From the NCBI GenBank assembly GCA_964653805.1, contig CAZZFS010000001.1, positions 99,455-163,454 on the forward strand: DNA of 64,000 bases. Direction: 5' to 3'. The position numbers and the translations under genes are program-made. How positions within the stretch are numbered: position 1 is the first letter of the stretch; each line of letters starts with the position of its first letter. Positions 42,778-50,184 of the stretch are shown one piece after another. The notes beneath the pieces were generated by a model, which was given only the letters and a program-made list of their open reading frames with translations, was not told the DNA's origin and ran no database searches. The stretch comes from CAG-465 sp964653805 (GTDB lineage Bacteria; Bacillota; Clostridia; TANB77; CAG-465).

Positions 42778-43317
42778 ATGGAGAAATTTTCAAGTTCATA
42801 TAAATTTATATCACTTTTAGTATCTATTGCAATTGTATGTTTTTCAATATTTATTATTGTTCAACCTGAATTTTCTGTATTAGTAACAATTATTGCTTTA
42901 GGAGTTATTGTTTTAGTAGATGGTTTACTTCATATTATATCTTATTTTAGAAAATCTAGTGAAGAAAGAACTATTAGTATTGAATTAATTAGAGGTGTTT
43001 TAAGTTCTTTAATTGGTATAATAATAATTATAAATCCAGTTATGTTTTCGAGCTTTTTACCAATTCTTATTGGTATTTGGATTGTAATTCAAAGTATAGT
43101 TAAACTACAATTTGCATTTACAATGAAAGCAGTTGGTGAAAAAAATTGGATTATAATAACTTTATTATCAATTATAACAACATTATTAGGGTTATTTATA
43201 ATATTCAATCCTTTTGCTATAGTAGTTGCATTAACAACTATTTGTGGAGTAATACTTCTTATATCTGAAGTGTTAAATATAGTTGAAATAATTTTAGTTA
43301 TGATAAGCAAAAAATAA
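42778..43317 (+). CDS. DUF308/HdeD-like membrane protein
   Basis: A 179-residue protein with six hydrophobic segments in three pairs (about 10-30, 33-55, 70-88, 92-110, 120-140, 146-170), each pair with the pattern of a short hairpin ending GIIIIINP, LGLFIIFNP. That internal three-fold repeat is typical of DUF308/HdeD. Function unknown in Gram-positives. AAAAGGAGG precedes the ATG. Monocistronic with its own terminator. Confidence 0.83.
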   Translation: MEKFSSSYKFISLLVSIAIVCFSIFIIVQPEFSVLVTIIALGVIVLVDGLLHIISYFRKSSEERTISIELIRGVLSSLIGIIIIINPVMFSSFLPILIGIWIVIQSIVKLQFAFTMKAVGEKNWIIITLLSIITTLLGLFIIFNPFAIVVALTTICGVILLISEVLNIVEIILVMISKK

Positions 43318-43332
43318 AAAATATTATTATAT

Positions 43333-43376
43333 AAAAAACAACACTAAAAAATTATATATTTAGTGTTGTTTTTTGT
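43333..43376. terminator. Terminator after DUF308 gene
   Basis: 16-bp stem AAAAAACAACACTAAA (43333-43348) / TTTAGTGTTGTTTTTT (43359-43374). Symmetric enough to serve the convergent acetyltransferase gene too. Confidence 0.85.
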
Positions 43377-43425
43377 CATAAAATTTGACCTTTAAAAAAA
43401 TAAAGATGTTATTTTTAATATTAGT

Positions 43426-43923
43426 TTATAGTATTATTTTGTAATATCTTGAATAATCGTCTTCTTTAATTAAAATACCATTGTTATTTTCTATAACTTT
43501 TTGAGACCCCATATTTTTATTTTTACATTGTAGTTTTACTTCTTTAAATTCAAGTTTTCTTGCTTCTTCTAAAGCTAATTGTAACATTTTAGAACCATAG
43601 CCTTTGTTTCTTTCTGAAGGCCTTATTTTGTAGAAAATATTACCTGAATGCTTTTCATAGTACTCATTTATTTTTGTTCTAATTCCAATATCACCAACTG
43701 GAAAATCATCAACATACATTATATATGTTATAACAGGGGTTCCCTCATTATCTAATATTCTGTTTTCATCTTCTATTAATTTCACTATGTATTTTTTAAA
43801 TTCTTCAAAAGATGTGTTAAAAGCTTCGTTAGTTGCACCAGGTTCTTCGTATGGCATTTCTTGATACATATCATATTCTAATTTTCCAATATTTAAATTA
43901 ACTTTTTTTAAATAATAATTCAT
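43426..43923 (-). CDS. GNAT-family acetyltransferase
   Basis: A 165-residue protein. Acetyl-CoA binding motif A: FYKIRPSERNKGYGSKMLQL (R-x-x-G-x-G type), then ALEEARKLEFKEVKLQCK and a terminal ENNNGILIKEDDYSRYY. The layout matches the subgroup that acts on small molecules or protein N-termini; acceptor unknown. GAGGTG precedes the ATG. Confidence 0.87.
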   Translation of the reverse strand: MNYYLKKVNLNIGKLEYDMYQEMPYEEPGATNEAFNTSFEEFKKYIVKLIEDENRILDNEGTPVITYIMYVDDFPVGDIGIRTKINEYYEKHSGNIFYKIRPSERNKGYGSKMLQLALEEARKLEFKEVKLQCKNKNMGSQKVIENNNGILIKEDDYSRYYKIIL

Positions 43924-43980
43924 AATTCACCTCGTATTTATCATTTTAATAATAAATATAGTATATCATAAAATTAAAAT

Positions 43981-44019
43981 AAAAAAAGACAAAATAGAAT
44001 ATGTTTTCTATTTTGTCTT
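43981..44019 (-). terminator. Terminator of tRNA-Arg(ACG)
   Basis: On the minus strand AAGACAAAATAGAA (44019-44006) pairs with TTCTATTTTGTCTT (43999-43986), followed by a T run. Confidence 0.82.
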
Positions 44020-44028
44020 AAAAAGAAT

Positions 44029-44103
44029 TGGTGCGGCTAGAGAGATTTGAACTCCCCTCCCGGGTTTCGTAGACCCGTATACTATCCACTATACTATAGC
44101 CGC
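44029..44103 (-). tRNA. tRNA-Arg (ACG)
   Basis: 75 nt on the minus strand: acceptor GCGGCTA / TAGCCGC, anticodon loop CTACGAA in a CGGGT/ACCCG stem, T loop TTCAAAT, encoded CCA. A34 is to be converted to inosine by TadA (gene at 42217). Confidence 0.96.
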
Positions 44104-44111
44104 ATAAATTT

Positions 44112-44140
44112 ATTATACCTTAAATTATCTAAAAAAACAA
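44112..44140 (-). promoter_or_regulatory. Promoter of tRNA-Arg(ACG)
   Basis: Minus strand TTGTTT (44140-44135), 17 bp, TATAAT (44117-44112). Confidence 0.7.
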
Positions 44141-44190
44141 TAAATCTAATGAAAAAAAATAAAAAAGGTGATAAAAACTAAAAAAATAGT

Positions 44191-44233
44191 AAACGTTATT
44201 TACAAATGAAAAAAATGTGATATAATAACGTTT
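44191..44233 (+). promoter_or_regulatory. Promoter of cohesin-like gene framed by inverted repeat
   Basis: TTTACA (44199-44204), 16 bp, TATAAT (44221-44226). A perfect 10-bp inverted repeat, AAACGTTATT (44191-44200) and AATAACGTTT (44224-44233), brackets the promoter with one arm over the -35 and one over the -10. Candidate operator. Confidence 0.5.
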
Positions 44234-44288
44234 AAATAACATAAGATCGGTTGATATATAAAAAGAAGTAGTTTAGAGGTAAAAAAAG

Positions 44289-45122
44289 ATGAAGAAATTT
44301 GTTATAGTTTTTATAATGATTTTATGTTTGGGCGTGTGTTTTGTTAATTCTTATGGTATGGATGCCATAGTGAATTTGGATTCAGATAAAAAAATAGTAC
44401 ATCCATATGAAGAAGTGTTTGTAAATGTTGACATGCAAAGTTTACAAAGTTTTGCAACTTTAAATGGTGGTATGGAATGTTATTTGGATTATGACAAAAA
44501 TGTTTTTGAAAAAGTAACTCAAAATAACATAGCACTTTATAATTTAAATATTAATTTTAGCTATAATGAAGTTACAAATAAATTAGTTGTTTTTAAAGAT
44601 AATTTTAAAAATGATAATTGTATTATAAAATTAAGATTTAAAGTAAAAGAAAATGCTACACAAAGCATTACTGATATAAAGGTAAATAATTTAAAAGTTT
44701 TTGATGGAAATAATAATGTGTTAACAGGTAGTTCTAAAATTAGTATGGAAATAGAAAAAGAAGTAATTAACAATTCTACTTCTATTATAACACCGAATGC
44801 AGGTGGAGCTGGTTCAACACTTACTAGTAGTGTTAATACAGATGAGCTAAATTTTTCTGTTGATAAATATAGTAATATGTTAAGTGGCTTGCAAAGTAAT
44901 ATGGGTTTTCTAAAAGGTGATGGATATTCTTCTGTTATTAATATGATAACACAACCTTTTTATTTGATACTTATATTTGTATTTGGATATTTTGCTGTAA
45001 TTGTTTTAAACTTTGTCCTTAAGTTTATTTTAGAAGGTATTCAAGTAAGAAAAGAAATTTTCAGAAGTAGAAGAACTAATAGAAGGTTAAGAAAAGTATT
45101 TTTGAATTTAGAAAAATATTAA
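44289..45122 (+). CDS. Exported membrane-anchored cohesin-like protein
   Basis: A 277-residue protein with a signal peptide (MKKFVIVFIMILCLGVCFV, cleaved near NSYG), a cohesin-like beta domain (~25-155: VHPYEEVFVNVDMQ, GGMECYLDYDKNVFEKV, NCIIKLRFKVKENA), a Ser/Thr/Asn linker, and near the C-terminus a long membrane segment (~222-247) followed by a basic cytoplasmic tail (RSRRTNRRLRK). Cohesin-type domains bind dockerins in cellulosomes but also occur alone in surface proteins. AGAGG precedes the ATG. Monocistronic. Confidence 0.7.
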   Translation: MKKFVIVFIMILCLGVCFVNSYGMDAIVNLDSDKKIVHPYEEVFVNVDMQSLQSFATLNGGMECYLDYDKNVFEKVTQNNIALYNLNINFSYNEVTNKLVVFKDNFKNDNCIIKLRFKVKENATQSITDIKVNNLKVFDGNNNVLTGSSKISMEIEKEVINNSTSIITPNAGGAGSTLTSSVNTDELNFSVDKYSNMLSGLQSNMGFLKGDGYSSVINMITQPFYLILIFVFGYFAVIVLNFVLKFILEGIQVRKEIFRSRRTNRRLRKVFLNLEKY

Positions 45123-45177
45123 TAAAATATAAATATAATATATTTAAGTAATTAGATTAAACGTATATAAAAATAAT

Positions 45178-45210
45178 AAAAAAGTTTACAAGTAATTGTA
45201 GACTTTTTTG
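45178..45210 (+). terminator. Rho-independent terminator after cohesin-like gene
   Basis: AAAAAAGTTTACAA (45178-45191) / TTGTAGACTTTTTT (45196-45209), one G-U pair. Confidence 0.83.
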
Positions 45211-45236
45211 TTGTTGAAAATAAAAATTACCAAGTA

Positions 45237-45265
45237 TTGCAAAATTAATATAAAAAGAGTATAAT
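45237..45265 (+). promoter_or_regulatory. Promoter of tRNA-Arg(CCT)
   Basis: TTGCAA (45237-45242), 17 bp, TATAAT (45260-45265). Confidence 0.75.
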
Positions 45266-45279
45266 GTAATTATAAATAT

Positions 45280-45355
45280 GCTTCTGTAGCTCAGTGGATA
45301 GAGCAGCAACCTCCTAAGTTGTTGGTCGTACGTTCGATTCGTACCAGGAGCACCA
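45280..45355 (+). tRNA. tRNA-Arg (CCT)
   Basis: 76 nt: acceptor GCTTCTG / CAGGAGC, anticodon loop CTCCTAA in a GCAAC/GTTGT stem, T loop TTCGATT, encoded CCA. No terminator directly follows; transcription may continue into the gene at 45438. Confidence 0.96.
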
Positions 45356-45437
45356 CTTTTAAAATAGGAATTGTTTTAAAATCAAAAACATTAAAATATT
45401 TAATGTTATTTTGATTAAAGAAAAGGAGGTGGAGAAA

Positions 45438-46166
45438 ATGAATAAAGAAAACAATAAATCATCACAAACTATTGGGATTGTGGCTTTAGTTTTGAGTATT
45501 TTAGCGTTTTTTACCTCTTTTATTGTAGTACCAGGAATATTATTTGGTTTAATTGCTATAATTCTTTCAATAGTAGTGTTTGCTAAAAAGGGAAAAAAAG
45601 GACTTGCTATAGCTAGTTTAATTGTTTCAATTATAGCAATAATTGGATCTATAATATGGATAGTGTTTTATGTTTTTCTTGGTAGTTTAGATTCAGAAAA
45701 AATAGAAAATAGTGGTATTTTTGATTATGTAGAAAATATAGCTGAAACAGATAATAAATTTTATAAAAGCGAGTGGATGTTTGATGATGGTTCAGTAATT
45801 ACTTTTGAAGAAGGTGATAAATTTACTTGGTATCAAGATGCTGATGTTACAACTGATAATTATTATAAAGGAACTTATAAAGTTGAAACTGGTTCAACAG
45901 CGGTTGCAGAAATAAAAAAGACAGAAGAATTTACAAATGATTTTTTCACTAGTTTTTATGAAACATATCCAGATACGTTATTAAGTGATATTTATCATTT
46001 AGAACTTACAAATACAACTACAAAATTATCAGGTGTTGAAAAAACAATAACTGATGGAAGTAGTGGTTCGAGTTATTTCTTATTTTTTGATAATAGTTCA
46101 ACAACTGATGCAGCTGGATATAATCTAGGAACTTTAAGTATTTTAGGTTTATCTAAAATAAAATAA
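45438..46166 (+). CDS. DUF4190-like membrane protein with extracytoplasmic domain
   Basis: A 242-residue protein. The first ~80 residues hold three hydrophobic segments (IVALVLSILAFFTSFIVVPG, IAIILSIVVFAKKGKKGLAI, ASLIVSIIAIIGSIIWIVFY), the DUF4190 pattern with a KKGKKG turn. The remaining ~150 residues are exported and beta-rich (SEWMFDDGSVITFEEGDKFT, YYKGTYKVETGSTAV), like small lipocalin-type domains of DUF5640 proteins. AAGGAGG precedes ATG 45438. Function unknown. Confidence 0.7.
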   Translation: MNKENNKSSQTIGIVALVLSILAFFTSFIVVPGILFGLIAIILSIVVFAKKGKKGLAIASLIVSIIAIIGSIIWIVFYVFLGSLDSEKIENSGIFDYVENIAETDNKFYKSEWMFDDGSVITFEEGDKFTWYQDADVTTDNYYKGTYKVETGSTAVAEIKKTEEFTNDFFTSFYETYPDTLLSDIYHLELTNTTTKLSGVEKTITDGSSGSSYFLFFDNSSTTDAAGYNLGTLSILGLSKIK

Positions 46167-46193
46167 TATATATGATAACAAAATAACAAAGTG

Positions 46194-46242
46194 ATATTAT
46201 AGCTATATTTTTAAAATATAGCTATAATATTTATATTTTTTA
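46194..46242 (+). terminator. Terminator-like perfect palindrome
   Basis: 18-base arms ATATTATAGCTATATTTT (46194-46211) and AAAATATAGCTATAATAT (46213-46230); T-rich tail. 46243-46361 shows nothing beyond a spurious 19-codon frame. Confidence 0.65.
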
Positions 46243-46361
46243 GTTTAATATGAGGCATGATACTAATGAACATATTAATATTAAAGAAATTGAATAAAAA
46301 TAAAAAAATAAATAAAAAAGATTAGTTTTACATAAATTTTTGTTAAATATTAAAAAAATGT

Positions 46362-46390
46362 TTGACAAATTAAAAAAAATCATATATAAT
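46362..46390 (+). promoter_or_regulatory. Promoter of infC-rpmI-rplT
   Basis: Full consensus TTGACA (46362-46367), 17 bp, TATAAT (46385-46390). Confidence 0.85.
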
Positions 46391-46396
46391 ATGTAT

Positions 46397-46537
46397 TAAG
46401 TAGAGGAAATCTTCTCACCTTACAAGTATCGACTTCGTAATGGTTCACAAATTAATATATAATTTTTAATATGATTTTTAAAATTAATATATATTTGAGT
46501 TTATGAGAAGATTGCCGTTACAGTGCAATCTTTTTTG
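46397..46537 (+). promoter_or_regulatory. infC leader with terminator/antiterminator (L20-type)
   Basis: A ~140-nt leader. AATCTTCTCA (46408-46417) is perfectly complementary to TGAGAAGATT (46504-46513); this long-range helix is exclusive with the terminator GATTGC (46510-46515) / GCAATC (46525-46530) plus six T. That is the logic of the Firmicutes L20 leader, in which excess L20 binds the RNA and favours termination before infC-rpmI-rplT. L20 itself is encoded third in this operon. Confidence 0.82.
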
Positions 46538-46563
46538 TATGTTTTTGTATGGGGGTGTTTGAA

Positions 46564-47076
46564 ATAAAACAAGATTTTTTAGTGAATGAAAATATTAAAT
46601 TTGCAGAGGTTCAAGTTATTGATGAAAATGGTGAAAAATTAGGTAAAATGTCTACTAGAGATGCTAGACAAATGGCTGAAGAAAAAGGCGTTGATTTAGT
46701 TCTAGTTTCGCCAAATGCTGAAATTCCAGTATGTAAAATTTTAGATTATAGTAAATATAAATTTGAAATGGCGAAAAAGAAAAAGGAAGCTAAAAAGAAC
46801 CAAAAGATAATTGAATTAAAAGAAATTAGATTATCACCAAATATTGATAAACATGATTTAGAAGTTAAAGCTAAAAATGCTAATAAATTTTTAAAAGCTG
46901 GAAACAAAGTGAAAGTAAGTATGAGATTTAGAGGTAGAGAACTTAATTTTATAAATCAAGGTAAAGAAATAATGGTGAAATTTCAAGAATTACTTGAAGA
47001 TTTCCAAATTGATAAAGAAGCTAAAATGGAAGGTAAAAACTTAACAATGTTTTTATCACCAAGCAAAAATAAATAA
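46564..47076 (+). CDS. infC: Translation initiation factor IF-3
   Basis: A 170-residue factor that prevents subunit joining and checks the start codon. N-domain: QDFLVNENIKFAEVQVIDEN, then LVLVSPNAEIPVCKILDYSK; linker KKKKEAKKNQK; C-domain KEIRLSPNIDKHDLEVKAKN, KVSMRFRGRE. The best start is the non-standard codon ATA at 46564: GGGGGTG (46552-46558) lies five bases upstream and the protein then matches the family N-terminus. The in-frame ATG at 46549 has no ribosome site. Rare AUU/AUA starts are typical of infC and let IF-3 control itself. Confidence 0.93.
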   Translation: MKQDFLVNENIKFAEVQVIDENGEKLGKMSTRDARQMAEEKGVDLVLVSPNAEIPVCKILDYSKYKFEMAKKKKEAKKNQKIIELKEIRLSPNIDKHDLEVKAKNANKFLKAGNKVKVSMRFRGRELNFINQGKEIMVKFQELLEDFQIDKEAKMEGKNLTMFLSPSKNK

Positions 47077-47106
47077 TATTTAAGGTTATAGAGAGGAGAG
47101 ATTTTT

Positions 47107-47304
47107 ATGCCAAAAATGAAAACACATAGCTCTACTAAGAAAAGAGTAAAAGTATTAAAATCAGGTGGTTTGAAAAAAACAACAGCAAATAGAGCACACA
47201 AATTAACAGGTAAATCTTCAAAAAGAAAAATGTCTTTAAGACAAGACTCTTTTGTTGATAGTGCAAATAAAGGTGCTATAAAAAAATTATTACCATATAA
47301 ATAA
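47107..47304 (+). CDS. rpmI: Ribosomal protein L35 (bL35)
   Basis: A 65-residue, very basic protein starting PKMKTHSSTKKRVKVLKSGG after Met and containing NRAHKLTGKSSKRKMSLRQ, diagnostic for bL35 of the large subunit. GAGGAG precedes the ATG. Between infC (30 bp gap) and rplT (23 bp), the standard order. Confidence 0.97.
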   Translation: MPKMKTHSSTKKRVKVLKSGGLKKTTANRAHKLTGKSSKRKMSLRQDSFVDSANKGAIKKLLPYK

Positions 47305-47327
47305 ACTAATGGAAGGAGAGATTTTAG

Positions 47328-47675
47328 ATGGCAAGAGTAAAAGGAGCAGTTACAACAAGAGCAAGACATAAAAAAGTTCTTAAAAGAGCTAAAGGTTATT
47401 ATGGAGCAAAATCAATAAGATTTAGAATGGCTAATCAAGCGGTTATGAAATCTTTAAAATATGCATATATTGGAAGAAAACAAAATAAAAGAAATTTCAG
47501 AAAATTATGGATAGCTAGAATAAATGCTGCATCTAGAATATGTGGAACAACATATAGCAAATTTATGTCAGATCTTAAAAAAGCTAACGTAACTATAAAC
47601 AGAAAAATGCTTGCAGAAATGGCTGTAAACGACATAAATGGATTCAGAACTTTAGTAGAAAAAGTTCAAAAATAA
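47328..47675 (+). CDS. rplT: Ribosomal protein L20 (bL20)
   Basis: A 115-residue protein: ARVKGAVTTRARHKKVLKRA, KGYYGAKSIRFRMANQAV, RNFRKLWIARINAASR. bL20 is needed early in 50S assembly and in Firmicutes represses this operon through the leader. GGAAGGAG precedes the ATG. Confidence 0.98.
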   Translation: MARVKGAVTTRARHKKVLKRAKGYYGAKSIRFRMANQAVMKSLKYAYIGRKQNKRNFRKLWIARINAASRICGTTYSKFMSDLKKANVTINRKMLAEMAVNDINGFRTLVEKVQK

Positions 47676-47697
47676 TTGAAATAACAGGAGGGATAGC

Positions 47698-48255
47698 ATG
47701 ATTTTAGCAGGAGATTTTAGAAATGGAATCACATTTGAAATGGATGGTTCTGTTTACAAAATTACAGAATTCCAACATGTAAAACCAGGAAAAGGAGCAG
47801 CTTTTGTTAGAACAAAATTAAAAAACGTTATTAACGGAAGTTCTATAGAAAAAACTTTTAATCCAACTGAAAAAGTTGAAGAAGCTCAAATAACAATTCA
47901 AGAAATGCAATATTTATATAACGATGGAGTGTCATATTCATTTATGGATACTAAAACTTATGAACAAGTTGAATTATCTAAAGAACAAATAGAAGATACA
48001 CTTCCGTATTTAAAAGATAATATGAATGTTAAAGTTTTATCATATAAAGGTAAAGTTTTTGGTGTTGAAGCACCTACATTTGTTGAACTTGAAGTTACAT
48101 ATACTGAACCAGGAATAAAAGGTAGTACATCAACAGGAACAACAAAACCTTGTACTGTTGAAACAGGAGCTACATTTTATGTACCTATATTTGTGGAAAT
48201 TGGAAATGTTATTAGAATTGATACAAGAACAGGTTCATACATGGAAAGAGTTTAA
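47698..48255 (+). CDS. efp: Translation elongation factor P
   Basis: A 185-residue factor that rescues ribosomes at polyproline stretches. Three beta-barrel domains; the tip loop HVKPGKGAAFVRTKLKN carries the modifiable Lys (KPGKG, near 30-34). OB domains include VELEVTYTEPGIKGSTSTGT and the terminal IRIDTRTGSYMERV, standard for EF-P. AGGAGGG precedes the ATG, 22 bp after rplT; may read through from that operon. Confidence 0.97.
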   Translation: MILAGDFRNGITFEMDGSVYKITEFQHVKPGKGAAFVRTKLKNVINGSSIEKTFNPTEKVEEAQITIQEMQYLYNDGVSYSFMDTKTYEQVELSKEQIEDTLPYLKDNMNVKVLSYKGKVFGVEAPTFVELEVTYTEPGIKGSTSTGTTKPCTVETGATFYVPIFVEIGNVIRIDTRTGSYMERV

Positions 48256-48272
48256 AAATAAAATATGAAATT

Positions 48273-48316
48273 AAAATATGTTTATTCATTATATAATGAA
48301 TTTGCATATTTTTTTT
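48273..48316 (+). terminator. Rho-independent terminator after efp
   Basis: AAAATATG...ATTCATT (48273-48290) / AATGAAT...CATATTTT (48295-48312) with a 3x3 internal loop, eight T. Confidence 0.8.
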
Positions 48317-48336
48317 GTCTAAAATTAAATTTAAAA

Positions 48337-48365
48337 TTGCTAATATAATAGATTTATGTTATACT
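48337..48365 (+). promoter_or_regulatory. Promoter of ywbE-like gene
   Basis: TTGCTA (48337-48342), 17 bp, TATACT (48360-48365). Confidence 0.55.
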
Positions 48366-48374
48366 AAAATAAAG

Positions 48375-48411
48375 TATGTTATATATAATTAGTAAAATAA
48401 TATATAACATA
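48375..48411 (+). promoter_or_regulatory. Hairpin in the ywbE leader
   Basis: Perfect 12-bp inverted repeat TATGTTATATAT (48375-48386) / ATATATAACATA (48400-48411) right at the predicted transcript start; no T run follows, so not a terminator. Could stabilise the mRNA or bind a protein as DNA. Confidence 0.4.
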
Positions 48412-48441
48412 TATTGATATAACAATATAAGGAGAATAATT

Positions 48442-48648
48442 ATGAATGGAACTAATAGAAGTGATATAAAAATTGGTAGTAAAGTTAAGATAGTACAAAA
48501 ACAAGATCAAAAAACAGGAGTTTTAACAGAAGGTATTGTAGAAGGTATTTTAACTAATAGTGCGATTCATCCAAGAGGTATAAAAGTTATGCTGAAAAAT
48601 GGTATTGTTGGTAGAGTGCAAGAAATTATTGTTGAAGAAAATAATTAA
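48442..48648 (+). CDS. ywbE: YwbE family protein (DUF2196)
   Basis: A 68-residue protein matching the YwbE plan: NRSDIKIGSKVKIVQKQDQK then TGVLTEGIVEGILTNSAIHP, RGIKVMLKNGIVGRVQEI. A compact SH3-like beta barrel is likely. Function unknown; conserved in Firmicutes. AAGGAGA precedes the ATG. Confidence 0.88.
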   Translation: MNGTNRSDIKIGSKVKIVQKQDQKTGVLTEGIVEGILTNSAIHPRGIKVMLKNGIVGRVQEIIVEENN

Positions 48649-48723
48649 ATAATAAACAATAAATAATTAATGAAATTTGTAAAAAATAATGTGAATATAA
48701 AATAATTATAGAAGGGAGTTTAG

Positions 48724-48744
48724 GTGACAATAAAAGAATTTTAA
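48724..48744 (+). other. Possible 6-codon upstream reading frame before miaB
   Basis: AGAAGGGAG (48711-48719) is a strong ribosome site followed by GTG, five codons (ACA ATA AAA GAA TTT) and TAA, 28 bases before the miaB ATG, which itself lacks a good site. Either a regulatory mini-frame or a relic of an earlier start. Confidence 0.3.
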
Positions 48745-48772
48745 TTGCTTAAATTGTTGCTTGTGAAAAAAA

Positions 48773-50140
48773 ATGAGATTTAAAAATAATTACGTAGAAA
48801 AAATAAAAGAGCATATAAAAGAAAATAAATTTACATATGCGATAGACACTATGGGTTGTCAAATGAATGAAAATGATTCAGAAAAATATAGTGGTATACT
48901 TGAAACAATGGGTTTTTTCAAAGGTGATGTGGAAAGTGCAAATGTTATACTTTTCAATACTTGTTGCATAAGAGAAAATGCAGAGAATACTTTGTTTGGA
49001 AGACTTGGATTTTTAAAAAACAGAAAGCAAAAAGAAAAAAATGTATATATTGTAGTTGTTGGTTGTATGACACAACAAAAACATATATTAGAAAAAATAG
49101 AGAAATCATATTCTTTTGTTGATGTGGTTTTAGGTACAAATAGTATTGAAAAATTCCCATCTAAATTATATGAAGCAGTTTGTGAAAATAAAAAAAATTA
49201 TACATATGAAGAATGTGGAGAAGATATTATAGAAGGTGTTCCAGTTATACATAATGATAAATACAAAGCAAATGTAAGTATTGTATATGGTTGTAATAAT
49301 TTTTGTTCGTACTGTATAGTACCTTATGTAAGAGGTAGAGAAAGAAGTAGAGCGAAAGAAGATATAATTGCAGATGTTAAAAAATTAGCTTCTAAAGGGT
49401 TTAAAGAAATCACTTTGCTAGGGCAAAACGTTAATTCATATGGAAATGGATTTGAAGAAAAATATAGTTTTTCTGATCTTTTAAAAGAAATCGAAAAAAT
49501 AGATGGGATAGAAATAATAAGGTTTATGTCTCCACATCCAAAAGATTTTAAAGATGAATTAATTGATACTATAAAAAATTCTAAAAAAATAGCTAGACAA
49601 ATTCACTTGCCACTTCAATCTGGAAGTAGTAAAATACTGGCTGATATGAATAGAAAATATACTAAAGAAGCTTTTTTAGAAATTGTTGATAAATTAAAAA
49701 AAGCAGATTCCGAAATTTCAATTTCAACAGATATAATAGTTGGTTTTCCAGGTGAAACGGAAGAAGATTTTTTAGAAACTTTAGACGTTGTTAAAAAAGT
49801 TAAGTTTGATCAAATATATATGTTTATATATTCAAAAAGAACAGGAACAAAAGCTGCTGAAATAGAAGATAAGACTTCTCATGAAGAAAAAGTGAAAAGA
49901 TTAGAAAGATTAAAAGCTGAAATTGAAAAATATATTCCTGAAAATAATGAAAAAATGTTAGGGAAAACTTATAAGGTTTTAATAGAAGGAAAAAGTAAAA
50001 ATAATGATGAGTTATATACAGGAAGAACTAGTCAAAATAAAGTGATTATTTTTGAAGCTTGTGATGAATTAATAGGTAAAGTTAAAGATGTTGAAATATT
50101 AAGTCAACATATGTGGTATTTAAAAGGTAAATTGGTTTAA
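48773..50140 (+). CDS. miaB: tRNA-2-methylthio-N6-dimethylallyladenosine synthase
   Basis: A 455-residue radical SAM methylthiotransferase acting on i6A37 of tRNAs reading UNN codons. N-terminal auxiliary cluster cysteines in TMGCQMNENDSEK, FNTCCIREN and VVVGCMTQ; radical SAM CxxxCxxC in YGCNNFCSYCIVPYVRGRER; then LGQNVNSYG, HLPLQSGSSK, DIIVGFPGET; TRAM domain at the end (YKVLIEGKSKNNDELYTGRT). ATG 48773 fits the family N-terminus but has a poor ribosome site; a GTG 11 bases upstream is out of frame across an A8 run. Confidence 0.95.
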   Translation: MRFKNNYVEKIKEHIKENKFTYAIDTMGCQMNENDSEKYSGILETMGFFKGDVESANVILFNTCCIRENAENTLFGRLGFLKNRKQKEKNVYIVVVGCMTQQKHILEKIEKSYSFVDVVLGTNSIEKFPSKLYEAVCENKKNYTYEECGEDIIEGVPVIHNDKYKANVSIVYGCNNFCSYCIVPYVRGRERSRAKEDIIADVKKLASKGFKEITLLGQNVNSYGNGFEEKYSFSDLLKEIEKIDGIEIIRFMSPHPKDFKDELIDTIKNSKKIARQIHLPLQSGSSKILADMNRKYTKEAFLEIVDKLKKADSEISISTDIIVGFPGETEEDFLETLDVVKKVKFDQIYMFIYSKRTGTKAAEIEDKTSHEEKVKRLERLKAEIEKYIPENNEKMLGKTYKVLIEGKSKNNDELYTGRTSQNKVIIFEACDELIGKVKDVEILSQHMWYLKGKLV

Positions 50141-50184
50141 GAGTTATATTATAAAGGTTTATTATATTTAAAAGAGGTGGGAAT

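Noticed and set aside
46269..46325. 19-codon frame ahead of the infC promoter
   Set aside because: Lys/Asn/Ile low-complexity product without a ribosome site; likely spurious.
46549..46551. ATG as the start of infC
   Set aside because: No ribosome site upstream, and the good GGGGGTG site would fall inside the gene; the family N-terminus fits ATA 46564.
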